Shown here: positions 43,535 through 51,106 of the stretch, in pieces
Numbering within the stretch: the first letter of the stretch is position 1
Layout of the letters: the number at the start of each line of letters is the position of its first letter
Assembly (NCBI GenBank): GCA_019636275.1
Contig: JAHBXY010000017.1
Coordinates: 21,404 to 85,403 of the forward strand
Reading direction: 5' to 3'
Source of the DNA: Planctomycetota bacterium
Lineage (GTDB): Bacteria > Planctomycetota > J058
Length of the DNA: 64,000 bases
The notes under the pieces: generated by a model
Database searches by the model: none
What the model was told of the DNA's origin: nothing
What the model saw: only the letters and a program-made list of their open reading frames with translations
Translations under genes and position numbers: made by a program

Positions 43535-43950
43535 GGCGCGCGCGCGTCCTGACCCTCGTCCTGACCCTGGCCCTCGCGGCCTGCGCCGCGCCCGCGCCGG
43601 GGCCGGCGGTCGTCGAGACCGACCTCCCGCGCCGCCCCCTCCCCGACGCGCGCGGCCCGGTCGCCGTGACGACGCTCCACGCCTCGCCGCACCAGACGGT
43701 GAACCTCCTGCGCGTCGACGGCCGCGTGCCGCTCCACCGCCACGACCACAGCGAGGAGACGATCTACGTCATCTCGGGCCGCGGCGTGCTCGAGCTCGAC
43801 GGCGCCACGCGCCCGCTGGGCCCGGGCGACCTCGTCGTCGTGCCGCGCGGCGCCCCGCACGGCTTCACGCCGGACGACGGCCCGGCCGTCGTGCTGTCGA
43901 TCTACGCCCCCGCCTACCGCGAGGGCGACCGCGTCGCGGTGCCGCGGTGA
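43531..43950 (+). CDS. Cupin-domain lipoprotein
   Basis: The 139-residue protein has a lipoprotein signal ending LTLALAAC and a single cupin domain with metal-binding motif LHRHDHSEETIYVISGRG (His, His, Glu) and second motif GDLVVVPRGAPHGF. It is an envelope-anchored small beta-barrel that may bind a metal or sugar. GTG 43531 overlaps the lipid kinase stop, and its own stop overlaps the hydrolase start, so the three genes are translationally coupled. Confidence 0.85.
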   Translation: MRRARVLTLVLTLALAACAAPAPGPAVVETDLPRRPLPDARGPVAVTTLHASPHQTVNLLRVDGRVPLHRHDHSEETIYVISGRGVLELDGATRPLGPGDLVVVPRGAPHGFTPDDGPAVVLSIYAPAYREGDRVAVPR

Positions 43951-44918
43951 GCCCGATGACGTTCCGCCCCCTGCGCCTCCTGTCCCACCCGCACGCGCAG
44001 ACGCTCGTGGGCAACCTCCTGTCGCTCGCCCGCGCGCCGCGCTCCGAGACGCACCTCGTGGCGCTGCCCGACGGCGACCGCCTGGCCATGGAGGTCTCGA
44101 CGCCGCCCGGCTGGCCCGACGACGGCCCGACCGTGGCGCTGCTCCACGGGCTGTGCGGCAGCCACCGCTCGACCTACATGGTGCGCCTGGCGGCCAAGCT
44201 GGTCGCGCGCGGGGTGCGCGCCGTGCGCGTGAACCTGCGCGGCAACGGCAGCGGCGCCGGGCTCGCGCGCCGCCCCTACCACGCCGGCTGCTCGGACGAC
44301 CTGCGCGCGGCCCTCGAGGCCCTGCGCGCCGGCTGGCCGCGCTCGCCCGTGGCGCTCGTCGGCTTCTCCCTCGGCGGGAACATCGCGCTCAAGCTCGCGG
44401 GCGAGCTCGGCCCGGCGGGTCCGGCGCTGATCACGCAGGTGGTCGGCGTCTGCCCGGCGATCGACCTCGAGGCCTGCTGGCGGCGCCTCCTCGGCCAGCC
44501 GCTCTACGAGCGCCACTTCGTGCGCCTGCTCCTGGCCGAGATGCGCCGGCGCCACGCCGCCTCGGGCGAGCCCGCGCCGGCGCTGCCGGCGCTGATCTCG
44601 CTCTTCGACTTCGACGACCAGTACACGGCGCCGCGCGTCGGCCACGACGGCGCGCTCGCCTACTACCGCGCGGCGAGCGCGCGCTCGGTCCTCGGCGCGA
44701 TCGCCGTGCCCTGCCGCGTGCTCCTGGCCGAGGACGACCCGATCATCGACCCCGCCTGCTTCGACCGCGCGCCCTTCCCCGCGGGCGCCGAGGTCCTGCG
44801 CTCGCCGCGCGGCGGGCACCTCGGGTTCGTCGGCGCCTTGCCCTCGTGGCGCTACATGGACGAGGTCGTGCTCGGCTGGACGACCTCGCTCACGCCCGCG
44901 CCTCCTCGGCGTACCTGA
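43947..44918 (+). CDS. YheT-like alpha/beta hydrolase
   Basis: This 323-residue protein belongs to the YheT/COG0429 hydrolase group: LSHPHAQTLVGNLL near the start, VALLHGLCGSHRSTYM, RGVRAVRVNLRGNGSG, nucleophile Ser in LVGFSLGGNIALKL near residue 143, acid in LLAEDDPIID and His in SPRGGHLGFV. Substrate unknown; probably an esterase or lipase. Start GTG 43947 overlaps the cupin stop. Its last 29 bp overlap the end of the convergent encapsulin gene. Confidence 0.9.
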   Translation: MSPMTFRPLRLLSHPHAQTLVGNLLSLARAPRSETHLVALPDGDRLAMEVSTPPGWPDDGPTVALLHGLCGSHRSTYMVRLAAKLVARGVRAVRVNLRGNGSGAGLARRPYHAGCSDDLRAALEALRAGWPRSPVALVGFSLGGNIALKLAGELGPAGPALITQVVGVCPAIDLEACWRRLLGQPLYERHFVRLLLAEMRRRHAASGEPAPALPALISLFDFDDQYTAPRVGHDGALAYYRAASARSVLGAIAVPCRVLLAEDDPIIDPACFDRAPFPAGAEVLRSPRGGHLGFVGALPSWRYMDEVVLGWTTSLTPAPPRRT

Positions 44919-45714
44919 GCGGCACCGCCGCCTCCGGCGTGATCAGCCGGAAGGTCAGGCTCTCCTCCAGGTAGAGCCGCACGCGCTCGCGCGTGTGCGA
45001 GTCGTAGCCGATCGCGATGTCGCGGCCCGAGACGAGCTCGAAGTCGCCGCCGCGCAGGCTCAGCACCAGCGCGCCGTCGAGCGCCGGCGCCCACACGACC
45101 GGGCCGTCGATGAGCTGCTGCCGGACGTGCCGCAGCACCGGGTAGCCGCCGGGGCCGGTCGTGCGCGCCAGGAACGTGTAGCAGCGCGGCCCGAGCGCCA
45201 TGGCGTAGGGCCCCGTCACGCCCGCCTCGCGCAGGGCCTCGATCGCCTCGGCGATCACGCGCGGGTAGACGTCGGCCTGGTCGCGCAGGGCCAGCGGCCG
45301 GTGGGGCGAGCTGCTGACGATCCCGCGCACGGCGGCGACCGGCAGGCCGTGGAACACGACGTCGTCTTCGGCGCGCGCGAGGTGGGCCGCGGCCTCCTCC
45401 AGCGGGGCCAGGTCGGGGTCGGCGGCGCCGCGGTCGACGGCGTCGAGCTCGTCGCGCGAGAGCTCGAAGGGCACGCGCAGCTCCACCATGGGCTGCACGT
45501 AGCGCACGCGCAGCTCGACCCCGTTGAGCGGGCCGTCGGTCGGCCGCGCCGTGCGCCCGGTCGGCTCGGCCGGGTGCGCCCAGCCGAGCGGGCCGCGGAA
45601 GTCGACCAGCTTGCGCGCGGCGAGCCGGTCCTGGAGCGAGCGCCGCGCCTGGTCGTCGACCTCGCGCCACGCCGCCTCGGTGATGGGCGCCAGCTCGCGC
45701 CGCAGGTCGTTCAC
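44890..45714 (-). CDS. Encapsulin shell protein
   Basis: The 274-residue product matches encapsulin (linocin M18/HK97-fold): LRRELAPITEAAWREVDDQA, KLVDFRGPLGWAHPAEPTGR near residue 35, and SGRDIAIGYDSHTRERVRLY then LEESLTFRLITPEAAVPLRY at the C-terminus. It would self-assemble into a nanocompartment. GTG 45714 overlaps the ferritin-like cargo stop (GTGA). The frame is open upstream, but this start gives the usual family N-terminus and length. Confidence 0.94.
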   Translation of the reverse strand: MNDLRRELAPITEAAWREVDDQARRSLQDRLAARKLVDFRGPLGWAHPAEPTGRTARPTDGPLNGVELRVRYVQPMVELRVPFELSRDELDAVDRGAADPDLAPLEEAAAHLARAEDDVVFHGLPVAAVRGIVSSSPHRPLALRDQADVYPRVIAEAIEALREAGVTGPYAMALGPRCYTFLARTTGPGGYPVLRHVRQQLIDGPVVWAPALDGALVLSLRGGDFELVSGRDIAIGYDSHTRERVRLYLEESLTFRLITPEAAVPLRYAEEARA

Positions 45715-46106
45715 GCGCTCCTCCCGCGCAGGCTGCCGATCCCCAGCGAGCCGTCGCCGCGCCGCGGCGGCGCCGGGCGCGCGCCGCCCTCGTCCGCGTC
45801 TCCGGCGTCGCCGGCGGCGTCCTCGAGGGCCGTGATCGGCGCCTCGGTGAACAGGTAGCGGCGGAGGTGGCGGTCGAGGACCGCGTCGTGGCGCCGCAGC
45901 CACTCGAGCGTCATGGCCGCGTGCTCCTTCTCCTCGTCGCGGTTGTGGGCCAGGACGGCCTTGAGCTCCTCGTCGCGGCTGGCGTCGACGCGCTGGTCGT
46001 ACCAGTCGACGGCCTCGAGCTCCTCGATGATCGACCGCACTGCCCGGTGGCGCTCGATCGTCTCCTGCCGCAGCTCCTCGCGCGGCTCGTGGTACGCGTC
46101 GGTCAT
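45711..46106 (-). CDS. Encapsulated ferritin-like cargo protein
   Basis: The 131-residue protein has the EncFtn two-helix fold with Glu29 (IIEELEAVDWYDQR), Glu59 and His62 (HNRDEEKEHAAM); the spacing matches the iron-binding Glu32/Glu62/His65 of the characterised Rhodospirillum rubrum protein. After an acidic linker it ends GDGSLGIGSLRGRSA, the typical encapsulin targeting peptide. It would oxidise ferrous iron and deliver it inside the shell. It lies directly upstream of, and is coupled to, the encapsulin gene. The ATG at 46106 is 3 bp after the preceding stop. Confidence 0.95.
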   Translation of the reverse strand: MTDAYHEPREELRQETIERHRAVRSIIEELEAVDWYDQRVDASRDEELKAVLAHNRDEEKEHAAMTLEWLRRHDAVLDRHLRRYLFTEAPITALEDAAGDAGDADEGGARPAPPRRGDGSLGIGSLRGRSA

Positions 46107-46109
46107 CGG

Positions 46110-46874
46110 CTAGGCCGGGCTCGTCCCGGCGTCGCTGCGCGTCGCCCTGCGGCGGGCCAGCTCCCAGTAGCCCAGGCGCAGGAACTCGCGGATCGACAGG
46201 TCGAGCGGGCCCGGGCGCACGACGCGCCGCGCCTCGAAGCGCCACGCGCCCGAGGTGCCCGTGCGCACCTGCTCCAGGGCCGCCAGGCCGACGAGGTCGC
46301 CGCAGGCGGCGTCGACCACCCGGCCGCCGTCGAACGTGATCGCCGCCGTCTGGCCGTCGACGACCAGGCGCAGGATCCCCGTGCGGTCGGCCCGCTCGAG
46401 GCCCAGGAGGACGTTGCGCAGCCACACGCGCGAGGCGAACAGGCCGTCGTCCTGCGGCGGCGGCGGGACGATGAGGTCGATCGGCTCGAGCTCGGGCAGG
46501 TCGAGCGCCGCGCTGCGGACCATGGCGACGCGCAGCTCGCCCGTGCCCTCGATCGTGATCACCTGCCCGTGGCGCAGCGGGATCGCGCCCAGCACCGGGC
46601 GATCGTCCACGCGGACGCGGCGCCAGCCGCGGCGCGCCGACAGGAGCGGCGCGCGCTGCGCCGACGCCCAGGCGACCTGCGCCTGGAGCTCGGCGCCGCC
46701 CTCGAGCTCGACGACGACGTCGCTCGCCGGGTGCGTGCCGATGTGGAGGGTGCGGCCGGGGCGCAGCTCCCAGGTGCGGCCGTCGTCGGCCCCATCATGA
46801 GCAGCGTGGAGGCGCAGGAGGTCATGGATGAGCGTGGCGCGGCCGCGGTGCGACGGCCCTCGAGAGCTGGACAA
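46110..46874 (-). CDS. FHA-like / DUF4388 protein in the encapsulin operon
   Basis: The 254-residue product has an N-terminal FHA-like beta-sandwich (residues 25-110, LRPGRTLHIGTHPASDVVVE) and a DUF4388 (PATAN-type) domain (about 140-235, RNVLLGLERADRTGILRLV and ITFDGGRVVDAACGDLVGLA). Neither membrane segment nor signal peptide is present. The frame has no ATG or GTG at the right point; TTG 46874 follows GGAGGAG at 8 nt and is the best start. It lies 3 bp upstream of the ferritin-like gene, so it is co-transcribed with the encapsulin system. Its role there is unknown, possibly a regulator. Confidence 0.7.
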   Translation of the reverse strand: MSSSRGPSHRGRATLIHDLLRLHAAHDGADDGRTWELRPGRTLHIGTHPASDVVVELEGGAELQAQVAWASAQRAPLLSARRGWRRVRVDDRPVLGAIPLRHGQVITIEGTGELRVAMVRSAALDLPELEPIDLIVPPPPQDDGLFASRVWLRNVLLGLERADRTGILRLVVDGQTAAITFDGGRVVDAACGDLVGLAALEQVRTGTSGAWRFEARRVVRPGPLDLSIREFLRLGYWELARRRATRSDAGTSPA

Positions 46875-47087
46875 GCGCGCGACTCCTCCGCCCCCCCGGG
46901 ACCCGGCCAGGTCCGCCCTGGCCGCTGCTCGCAACCCGCGGACCCCCCGGGCGCGCGCGCTGGCGCGGGCGCTCGGGCCCGCGCCGCGGGACCCGGGCGG
47001 CGCATCGGGGGACACGCGGGCCCCGGGACCGCGCGGCGGCGTCCCGCCGGCCTTGACCGGCAACCCCTCACCGGGGAGGTTCCTCGG

Positions 47088-48113
47088 GTGGACGCGCTGA
47101 TCGCCGCCGTCGGCTTCGAGGACGCGCTCCGGGAGGAGCTCGGCGCGGCCGGCCTCGAGGCCGCGGCGCCCGCGCCCGGCCTCGTCGTCGTCGAGCGGGA
47201 GCCGTGGCCCGCGGGGCTCGACCCCGTGTTCGCGCGCCAGCGCCTCCCGGGCTGCGCGCGCCTCGCGGGCGACTCGGTGGCCCGCCTGGCGCGGGCCGCC
47301 TTCGACCTGCTCGCCACGCCGCTCGATCGGTGCGACCACTGGACCCTCCACGCGTTCGCCTGGCCCGACCACGACCCCTCGCGAGGGCGGCCGTCGCTCG
47401 TGGCCGAGGCGCTCCTCGACCTCGTGCAGCGCCACCGGCGCCGCACCCACCGGCGCTTCGTCCCGCCGGCGGACCTCACGCTGGAGCAAGCGGCCGGCCT
47501 GACGCTCGCGCAGGTGCTGCTCGTCGACCGCGGCGAGGCGCTGGTGTCGGCGGCGGCGCCGCTCCCCCTGATGGTGGGGCTCGACCCCGACCCGCGCTGG
47601 CCGGCGGGGTTCGTGCCGGTCGCCCCCGATCGGCGCGCGCCGTCGAGCGCCTACCGCAAGGCAGAGGAGGCCTTCGCGCGGCTGGGTCTCGCGCCGCGGC
47701 CGGGCGAGCGCGTGGTCGACCTCGGCGGCTCGCCTGGCGGGTGGACCTGGACGGCCCTCGAGCGCGGCGCGCGCGTGCTCGCGGTGGACCGCGCCGCGCT
47801 GGCGCCGCCGGCCCGCGGGCATCCGCTGCTCGAGGAGCGGCGCGGCGACGCCTTCAAGTTCGAGCCCGACGCGGCGGTCGACTGGCTTCTGTGCGACGTG
47901 ATCGCCGCGCCGGAGCGCACGCTCGACCTCATCGACCGCTGGCTCGCCGGCGGGTGGTGCCGGCGCTTCGTCGTGAACGTCAAGTTCAAGGGCGATGCGC
48001 GGCGCCCGGCGCTCGACGCCCTGCGCGCGCTCCTGCTGCGGCGCGGCGCGCGCGCGCGCGTCAAGCACCTCGTCCACGACAAGAACGAGGTCACCGCGTT
48101 CGGGGTGGCGTGA
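47088..48113 (+). CDS. rlmM: RlmM-like 23S rRNA 2'-O-ribose methyltransferase
   Basis: The 341-residue protein carries a THUMP-like N-terminal part and a C-terminal FtsJ-type Rossmann domain: SAM motif VVDLGGSPGGWTWTALERG near residue 207, DAFKFEPDAAVDWLLCDVI near 255, WLAGGWCRRFVVNVKFKG near 285 and HLVHDKNEVTAFG at the end. The layout matches RlmM, which methylates C2498 of 23S rRNA. The GTG at 47088 follows GGGGAGG. It is convergent with the SpoU-type gene; 24 bp separate their ends. Confidence 0.85.
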   Translation: MDALIAAVGFEDALREELGAAGLEAAAPAPGLVVVEREPWPAGLDPVFARQRLPGCARLAGDSVARLARAAFDLLATPLDRCDHWTLHAFAWPDHDPSRGRPSLVAEALLDLVQRHRRRTHRRFVPPADLTLEQAAGLTLAQVLLVDRGEALVSAAAPLPLMVGLDPDPRWPAGFVPVAPDRRAPSSAYRKAEEAFARLGLAPRPGERVVDLGGSPGGWTWTALERGARVLAVDRAALAPPARGHPLLEERRGDAFKFEPDAAVDWLLCDVIAAPERTLDLIDRWLAGGWCRRFVVNVKFKGDARRPALDALRALLLRRGARARVKHLVHDKNEVTAFGVA

Positions 48114-48137
48114 AACTCCCCCGACCGCCCGGCGAAT

Positions 48138-49025
48138 TCACTCAGGGCGCCCGCGACCCGGGCGGCCGCGGCGCCCCGGCGCGCGCCGGCCAGGGCGGGG
48201 CTTGTCTCGCCGCGGGGGGGACGGGTCGTCGCCTGCACCGCCGGCGACGAGCACCGACCGTGCCGGCGGCGCGACGACGCCGTCGCGGGTGAGGCCCGCC
48301 AGGAGGATGCCCGCGGCGACCGAGACGTTGAGCGACTCGACGGCCCCCGTGCCCGGGATCGACAGGCGGTGGCTGCAGGCGACGCGCGCCGCGGGCGTCA
48401 GCCCCTGGTCCTCGGCCCCGAGCACGAGGCAGCACGGGCGCGGCGGCAGGGGGCCGGCCAGCGGCGATGCGCCCGTCTCCGCCTCGGCCGCGACGAGGGT
48501 GACCCCGGCCGCCGCGAGCTGCCGCAGGGCCGGCAGGAGCGCGGGCACACCCGCGACCGGCACGACCTCGGCGCCACCGCGGGCCACGCGCACGGCGGCC
48601 GGCGAGAGCGCCGCCTGGCGCGGGTCGTCGAGCGGCAGGACGACGCCGGCCGCGCCGAACCACGCCGCGCTGCGCAGGATCGCCCCGAGGTTGTGCGGGT
48701 TCCCCACGCCGTCGAGGGCCAGGAGGACGCCGTCGCGCGGCAGGGCGCGCAGGAGCGCCGGCAGGGGGACGTACTCCAGCGGGTCGGTGACGACGACGAC
48801 GCCCTCGTGGTGGACCGTGCCGGCGACGGCCTCGAGCTCGTCGGGCTCGACCTCGTTGTAGGGACGGCGCAGGGCGGCCGTGTGCTTGAGGAGCGCGCCC
48901 AGCTCGTGGCGGCGCGACGCCGCGTGGTAGACGCGCCGGATCGCCCCCGGCCGGTGCTTCAGGACGGCCAGGGCGGCGTGCAGGCCGCAGACGACGGTGG
49001 GCTTCTCGCGCATGGGGGCCCTCAC
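48138..49025 (-). CDS. SpoU/TrmH-type RNA 2'-O-methyltransferase
   Basis: The 295-residue enzyme has the N-terminal substrate-binding part (VVCGLHAALAVLKHRPGAI) and the SPOUT catalytic domain with motifs LLALDGVGNPHNLGAILRSA, CCLVLGAEDQGL and LSIPGTGAVESLNVSVAAGI. A basic low-complexity tail of about 45 residues follows. Target (tRNA or 23S rRNA position) cannot be told. GTG 49025 directly abuts the phosphatase stop; an in-frame ATG at 49013 is an alternative. The two genes are likely co-transcribed. Confidence 0.9.
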   Translation of the reverse strand: MRAPMREKPTVVCGLHAALAVLKHRPGAIRRVYHAASRRHELGALLKHTAALRRPYNEVEPDELEAVAGTVHHEGVVVVTDPLEYVPLPALLRALPRDGVLLALDGVGNPHNLGAILRSAAWFGAAGVVLPLDDPRQAALSPAAVRVARGGAEVVPVAGVPALLPALRQLAAAGVTLVAAEAETGASPLAGPLPPRPCCLVLGAEDQGLTPAARVACSHRLSIPGTGAVESLNVSVAAGILLAGLTRDGVVAPPARSVLVAGGAGDDPSPPRRDKPRPGRRAPGRRGRPGRGRPE

Positions 49026-49679
49026 TCACCGCACCAGGCGCAGCACGTCCGCGGGCCGCTCGACGACGACCTCGGCGCCGGCCGCCTCGAGCTCGTCGCG
49101 CCCGCGGAAGCCCCAGGCCGCGCCGACGGCGACCATCCCGGCGGCGCGCGCGGTGTGCACGTCGACGTCGCTGTCGCCCACGAGGAGGGCGTCCGCCGGC
49201 GCGACCCCGAGCGCGCGCGCGGCCGCCCGCGCGCCGGTCGGGTCGGGCTTGTGCGGCAGCCCCGGCCGGTCGCCGATGACGGCGGCCCACGGCCACGCGC
49301 CGAGCAGGCGCTCGACGAGGGCGCGCGCGGCCGGCTCGGGCTTGTTGGTGAGCACGGCCGCGGGCACGCCGCGGGTCGCCAGCGCGTCGAGGAGGGCGGG
49401 CACGCCGGGGTACGGCCGCGTGCGCTCGACGAGCCGGTCGGCGTAGGCGCGGCGGAAGGCCTCGACGGCCCGGGGCGCGAGGTCGGCGTGCCCGTCGCCG
49501 AGGGCGCGCGCGGCGAGGGCGCCCACGCCGCGGCCGACGAAGGCGCGGTAGGCGTCGACCGGATGCGTCGGCCGCCCGAGCCCCGCCAGCGCGTCGTTCA
49601 TCGCCAGGGCGATGTCCTCGAGCGAGTCGAGCAGCGTGCCGTCGAGGTCGAAGACGACGGCCTGGGCGAGCGGGGGCAT
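49026..49679 (-). CDS. HAD-superfamily phosphatase, phosphoglycolate-phosphatase-like
   Basis: This 217-residue HAD phosphatase has motif I VFDLDGTLLDSLEDIALAMN, motif II-type VLTNKP, and motif III/IV HKPDPTGA...LLVGDSDVDVHTARAAGM. Domain size and these motifs match Gph-like enzymes (removal of phosphate from 2-phosphoglycolate). I chose the ATG at 49679 because motif I follows within ten residues; a GTG at 49703 is possible. It stands upstream of and adjacent to the SpoU-type gene. Confidence 0.88.
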   Translation of the reverse strand: MPPLAQAVVFDLDGTLLDSLEDIALAMNDALAGLGRPTHPVDAYRAFVGRGVGALAARALGDGHADLAPRAVEAFRRAYADRLVERTRPYPGVPALLDALATRGVPAAVLTNKPEPAARALVERLLGAWPWAAVIGDRPGLPHKPDPTGARAAARALGVAPADALLVGDSDVDVHTARAAGMVAVGAAWGFRGRDELEAAGAEVVVERPADVLRLVR

Positions 49680-49825
49680 GGGCGCACGTTGCCCGAGCGA
49701 CACGCGCCGGGCAAGTCACGGTCGTGCAAGCTCCTTGATACCCCCTTCACGGCGCCGACGCCCGGGAGCACAATGCGGGCTTCGCCCCGGGGCTCCTCAC
49801 CGTGGGTGAAGAAGTGGGGTGTTTC

Positions 49826-50503
49826 ATGGTCGAGACGCGCACGACCGAGCGGCTCCGCCGGCCGCCGATCCGCACCGTGAAGACGGTCGTGGTCAAGCTC
49901 GGCGCCGCCCGCCTCCTCGAGGACGGGCTGCTCCGCGAGGTCAGCGCCCTGGTCGGCGACCTCTGGCGCGCGGGCGAGCGCGTCGCGCTCGTGCACGGGC
50001 ACGGCCAGGGCGCGCAGGTGCCGCCCGGCCTCACGCCGGAGCAGGCGTCCACGCTGGTGACGCGCGGCCTCCTCAACACGACGCTCGTCGGCCGGCTCGT
50101 CCGCGACGGGCTGCCGGCCGTGGGCCTGTCCGGGGTGGACCTCGGGCTGGTCCACGGCGCGAGCGGCGCCTGGCTCGACGGGCCGCGCCTGCGGCGGCTC
50201 CTCGACGAGGGGCTCGTGGCGGTGCTCGCGCCGGTGGCGCTCGACCCCGACGGGCGGCCGACGCCGGCCGCGCCCGACGAGCTGGTCACGGCCGTGGCCA
50301 AGGGCGTGAGCGCCGACAGCCTGACGCTCCTCGGCGACGCGCCCGGCCCCGCGCGCCACGTCGAGGAGGACCGCGCCCGCGCCCTCCTCGCCCGCGACGA
50401 CCTGCCGCCCGAGCTCCGCGCCCGCCTGGAGACGGCGCTCGTGGCCCTGCGCCTGGGCGTCCGCGACGTGCGGCTCGCGGGGCTCGAGGGGCTGGTCGGC
50501 TGA
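49826..50503 (+). CDS. Amino-acid-kinase-family protein, acetylglutamate-kinase-like
   Basis: The 225-residue protein has the amino-acid-kinase fold pattern: VVVKLGAARLLEDGLL near residue 18, RVALVHGHGQGAQ near 52, TRGLLNTTLVGRLV, VGLSGVDLGLVHG and VTAVAKGVSADSLTLLGDAPG. It most resembles ArgB/LysZ kinases. Two points are unusual: the first glycines of the phosphate loop (KLGAA rather than KxGGS) and HGHGQ instead of HGGGP, and it is short for the family. It may be a divergent or inactive kinase. An earlier GTG lies at 49802. An unknown gene overlaps its end. Confidence 0.72.
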   Translation: MVETRTTERLRRPPIRTVKTVVVKLGAARLLEDGLLREVSALVGDLWRAGERVALVHGHGQGAQVPPGLTPEQASTLVTRGLLNTTLVGRLVRDGLPAVGLSGVDLGLVHGASGAWLDGPRLRRLLDEGLVAVLAPVALDPDGRPTPAAPDELVTAVAKGVSADSLTLLGDAPGPARHVEEDRARALLARDDLPPELRARLETALVALRLGVRDVRLAGLEGLVG

Positions 50504-51096
50504 AGGACGACCGGCGCGAGCCCACGGACGCCTGCCTGCGCGCCCTCGCCCGCGTGGAGCTGGCGCGGGTGGAGCTGGAGCTCGCGGCCTGGCTGGGCCA
50601 CGGCCCGGCGCGCGAGGCGCTGGGCGAGGGCCCCCCGCCGGCGCGCGCCGCGACGCCGGCCGAGCTCGTGGCCGCGCTCGTGACCCTGTGCGACTGGGAG
50701 GTCGAGGCGCTGGCCCGCGCCGGCCTCGAGGTCGGCGCGGCGGTCGGCGGCCAGGCGCCCGCCCTGGCGGCGGCGCGCGCCTTCGTCGACTGCCCCTGCC
50801 TGGTCCACGCGCGCGCCGTCGTCGCCGCGGCCGGCGCCGCGCCTGACGACCCGGCCGCCCAGGCCGCGGACCTGGCCGCCCTCCTGACCCTGCGCGCCCG
50901 CGAGGCGCGCCACGTCCCCGAGCTCGAGGCGCTGGTGGGGTTGCTGGTCCAGGCGGCGATCGCCGCCGGCGCCGCGCCGGCGGGGCTCCTCGAGGCGGCG
51001 CGGGCGAGCGTCGTCCCGTGGGCGCTGACCCGGGCCCGCATGGTGGGCGAGCTGGCGCAGGACGAGGCGATCGAGGGCCCTGCGCCCGGGTTATGA
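50500..51096 (+). CDS. Hypothetical helical protein
   Basis: This reading frame encodes an Ala/Glu/Leu-rich, mainly helical protein (ELVAALVTLCDWEVEALARA, FVDCPCLVHARAVVAAAG) without known domains. No ATG, GTG or TTG is available near its 5' end; translation may begin at a CTG overlapping the kinase-like stop (CTGA at 50500-50503) or at GTG 50554 (181 codons). It fits between the amino-acid-kinase-like gene and miaB, so it is probably co-transcribed. Function unknown. Confidence 0.5.
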   Translation: MKDDRREPTDACLRALARVELARVELELAAWLGHGPAREALGEGPPPARAATPAELVAALVTLCDWEVEALARAGLEVGAAVGGQAPALAAARAFVDCPCLVHARAVVAAAGAAPDDPAAQAADLAALLTLRAREARHVPELEALVGLLVQAAIAAGAAPAGLLEAARASVVPWALTRARMVGELAQDEAIEGPAPGL

Positions 51097-51106
51097 TCCA
51101 CGGGCG

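Noticed and set aside
46875..47087. Possible small genes between the FHA/DUF4388 gene and rlmM
   Set aside because: Frames are Pro/Ala/Arg-rich and lack ribosome binding sites; treated as the divergent promoter region.
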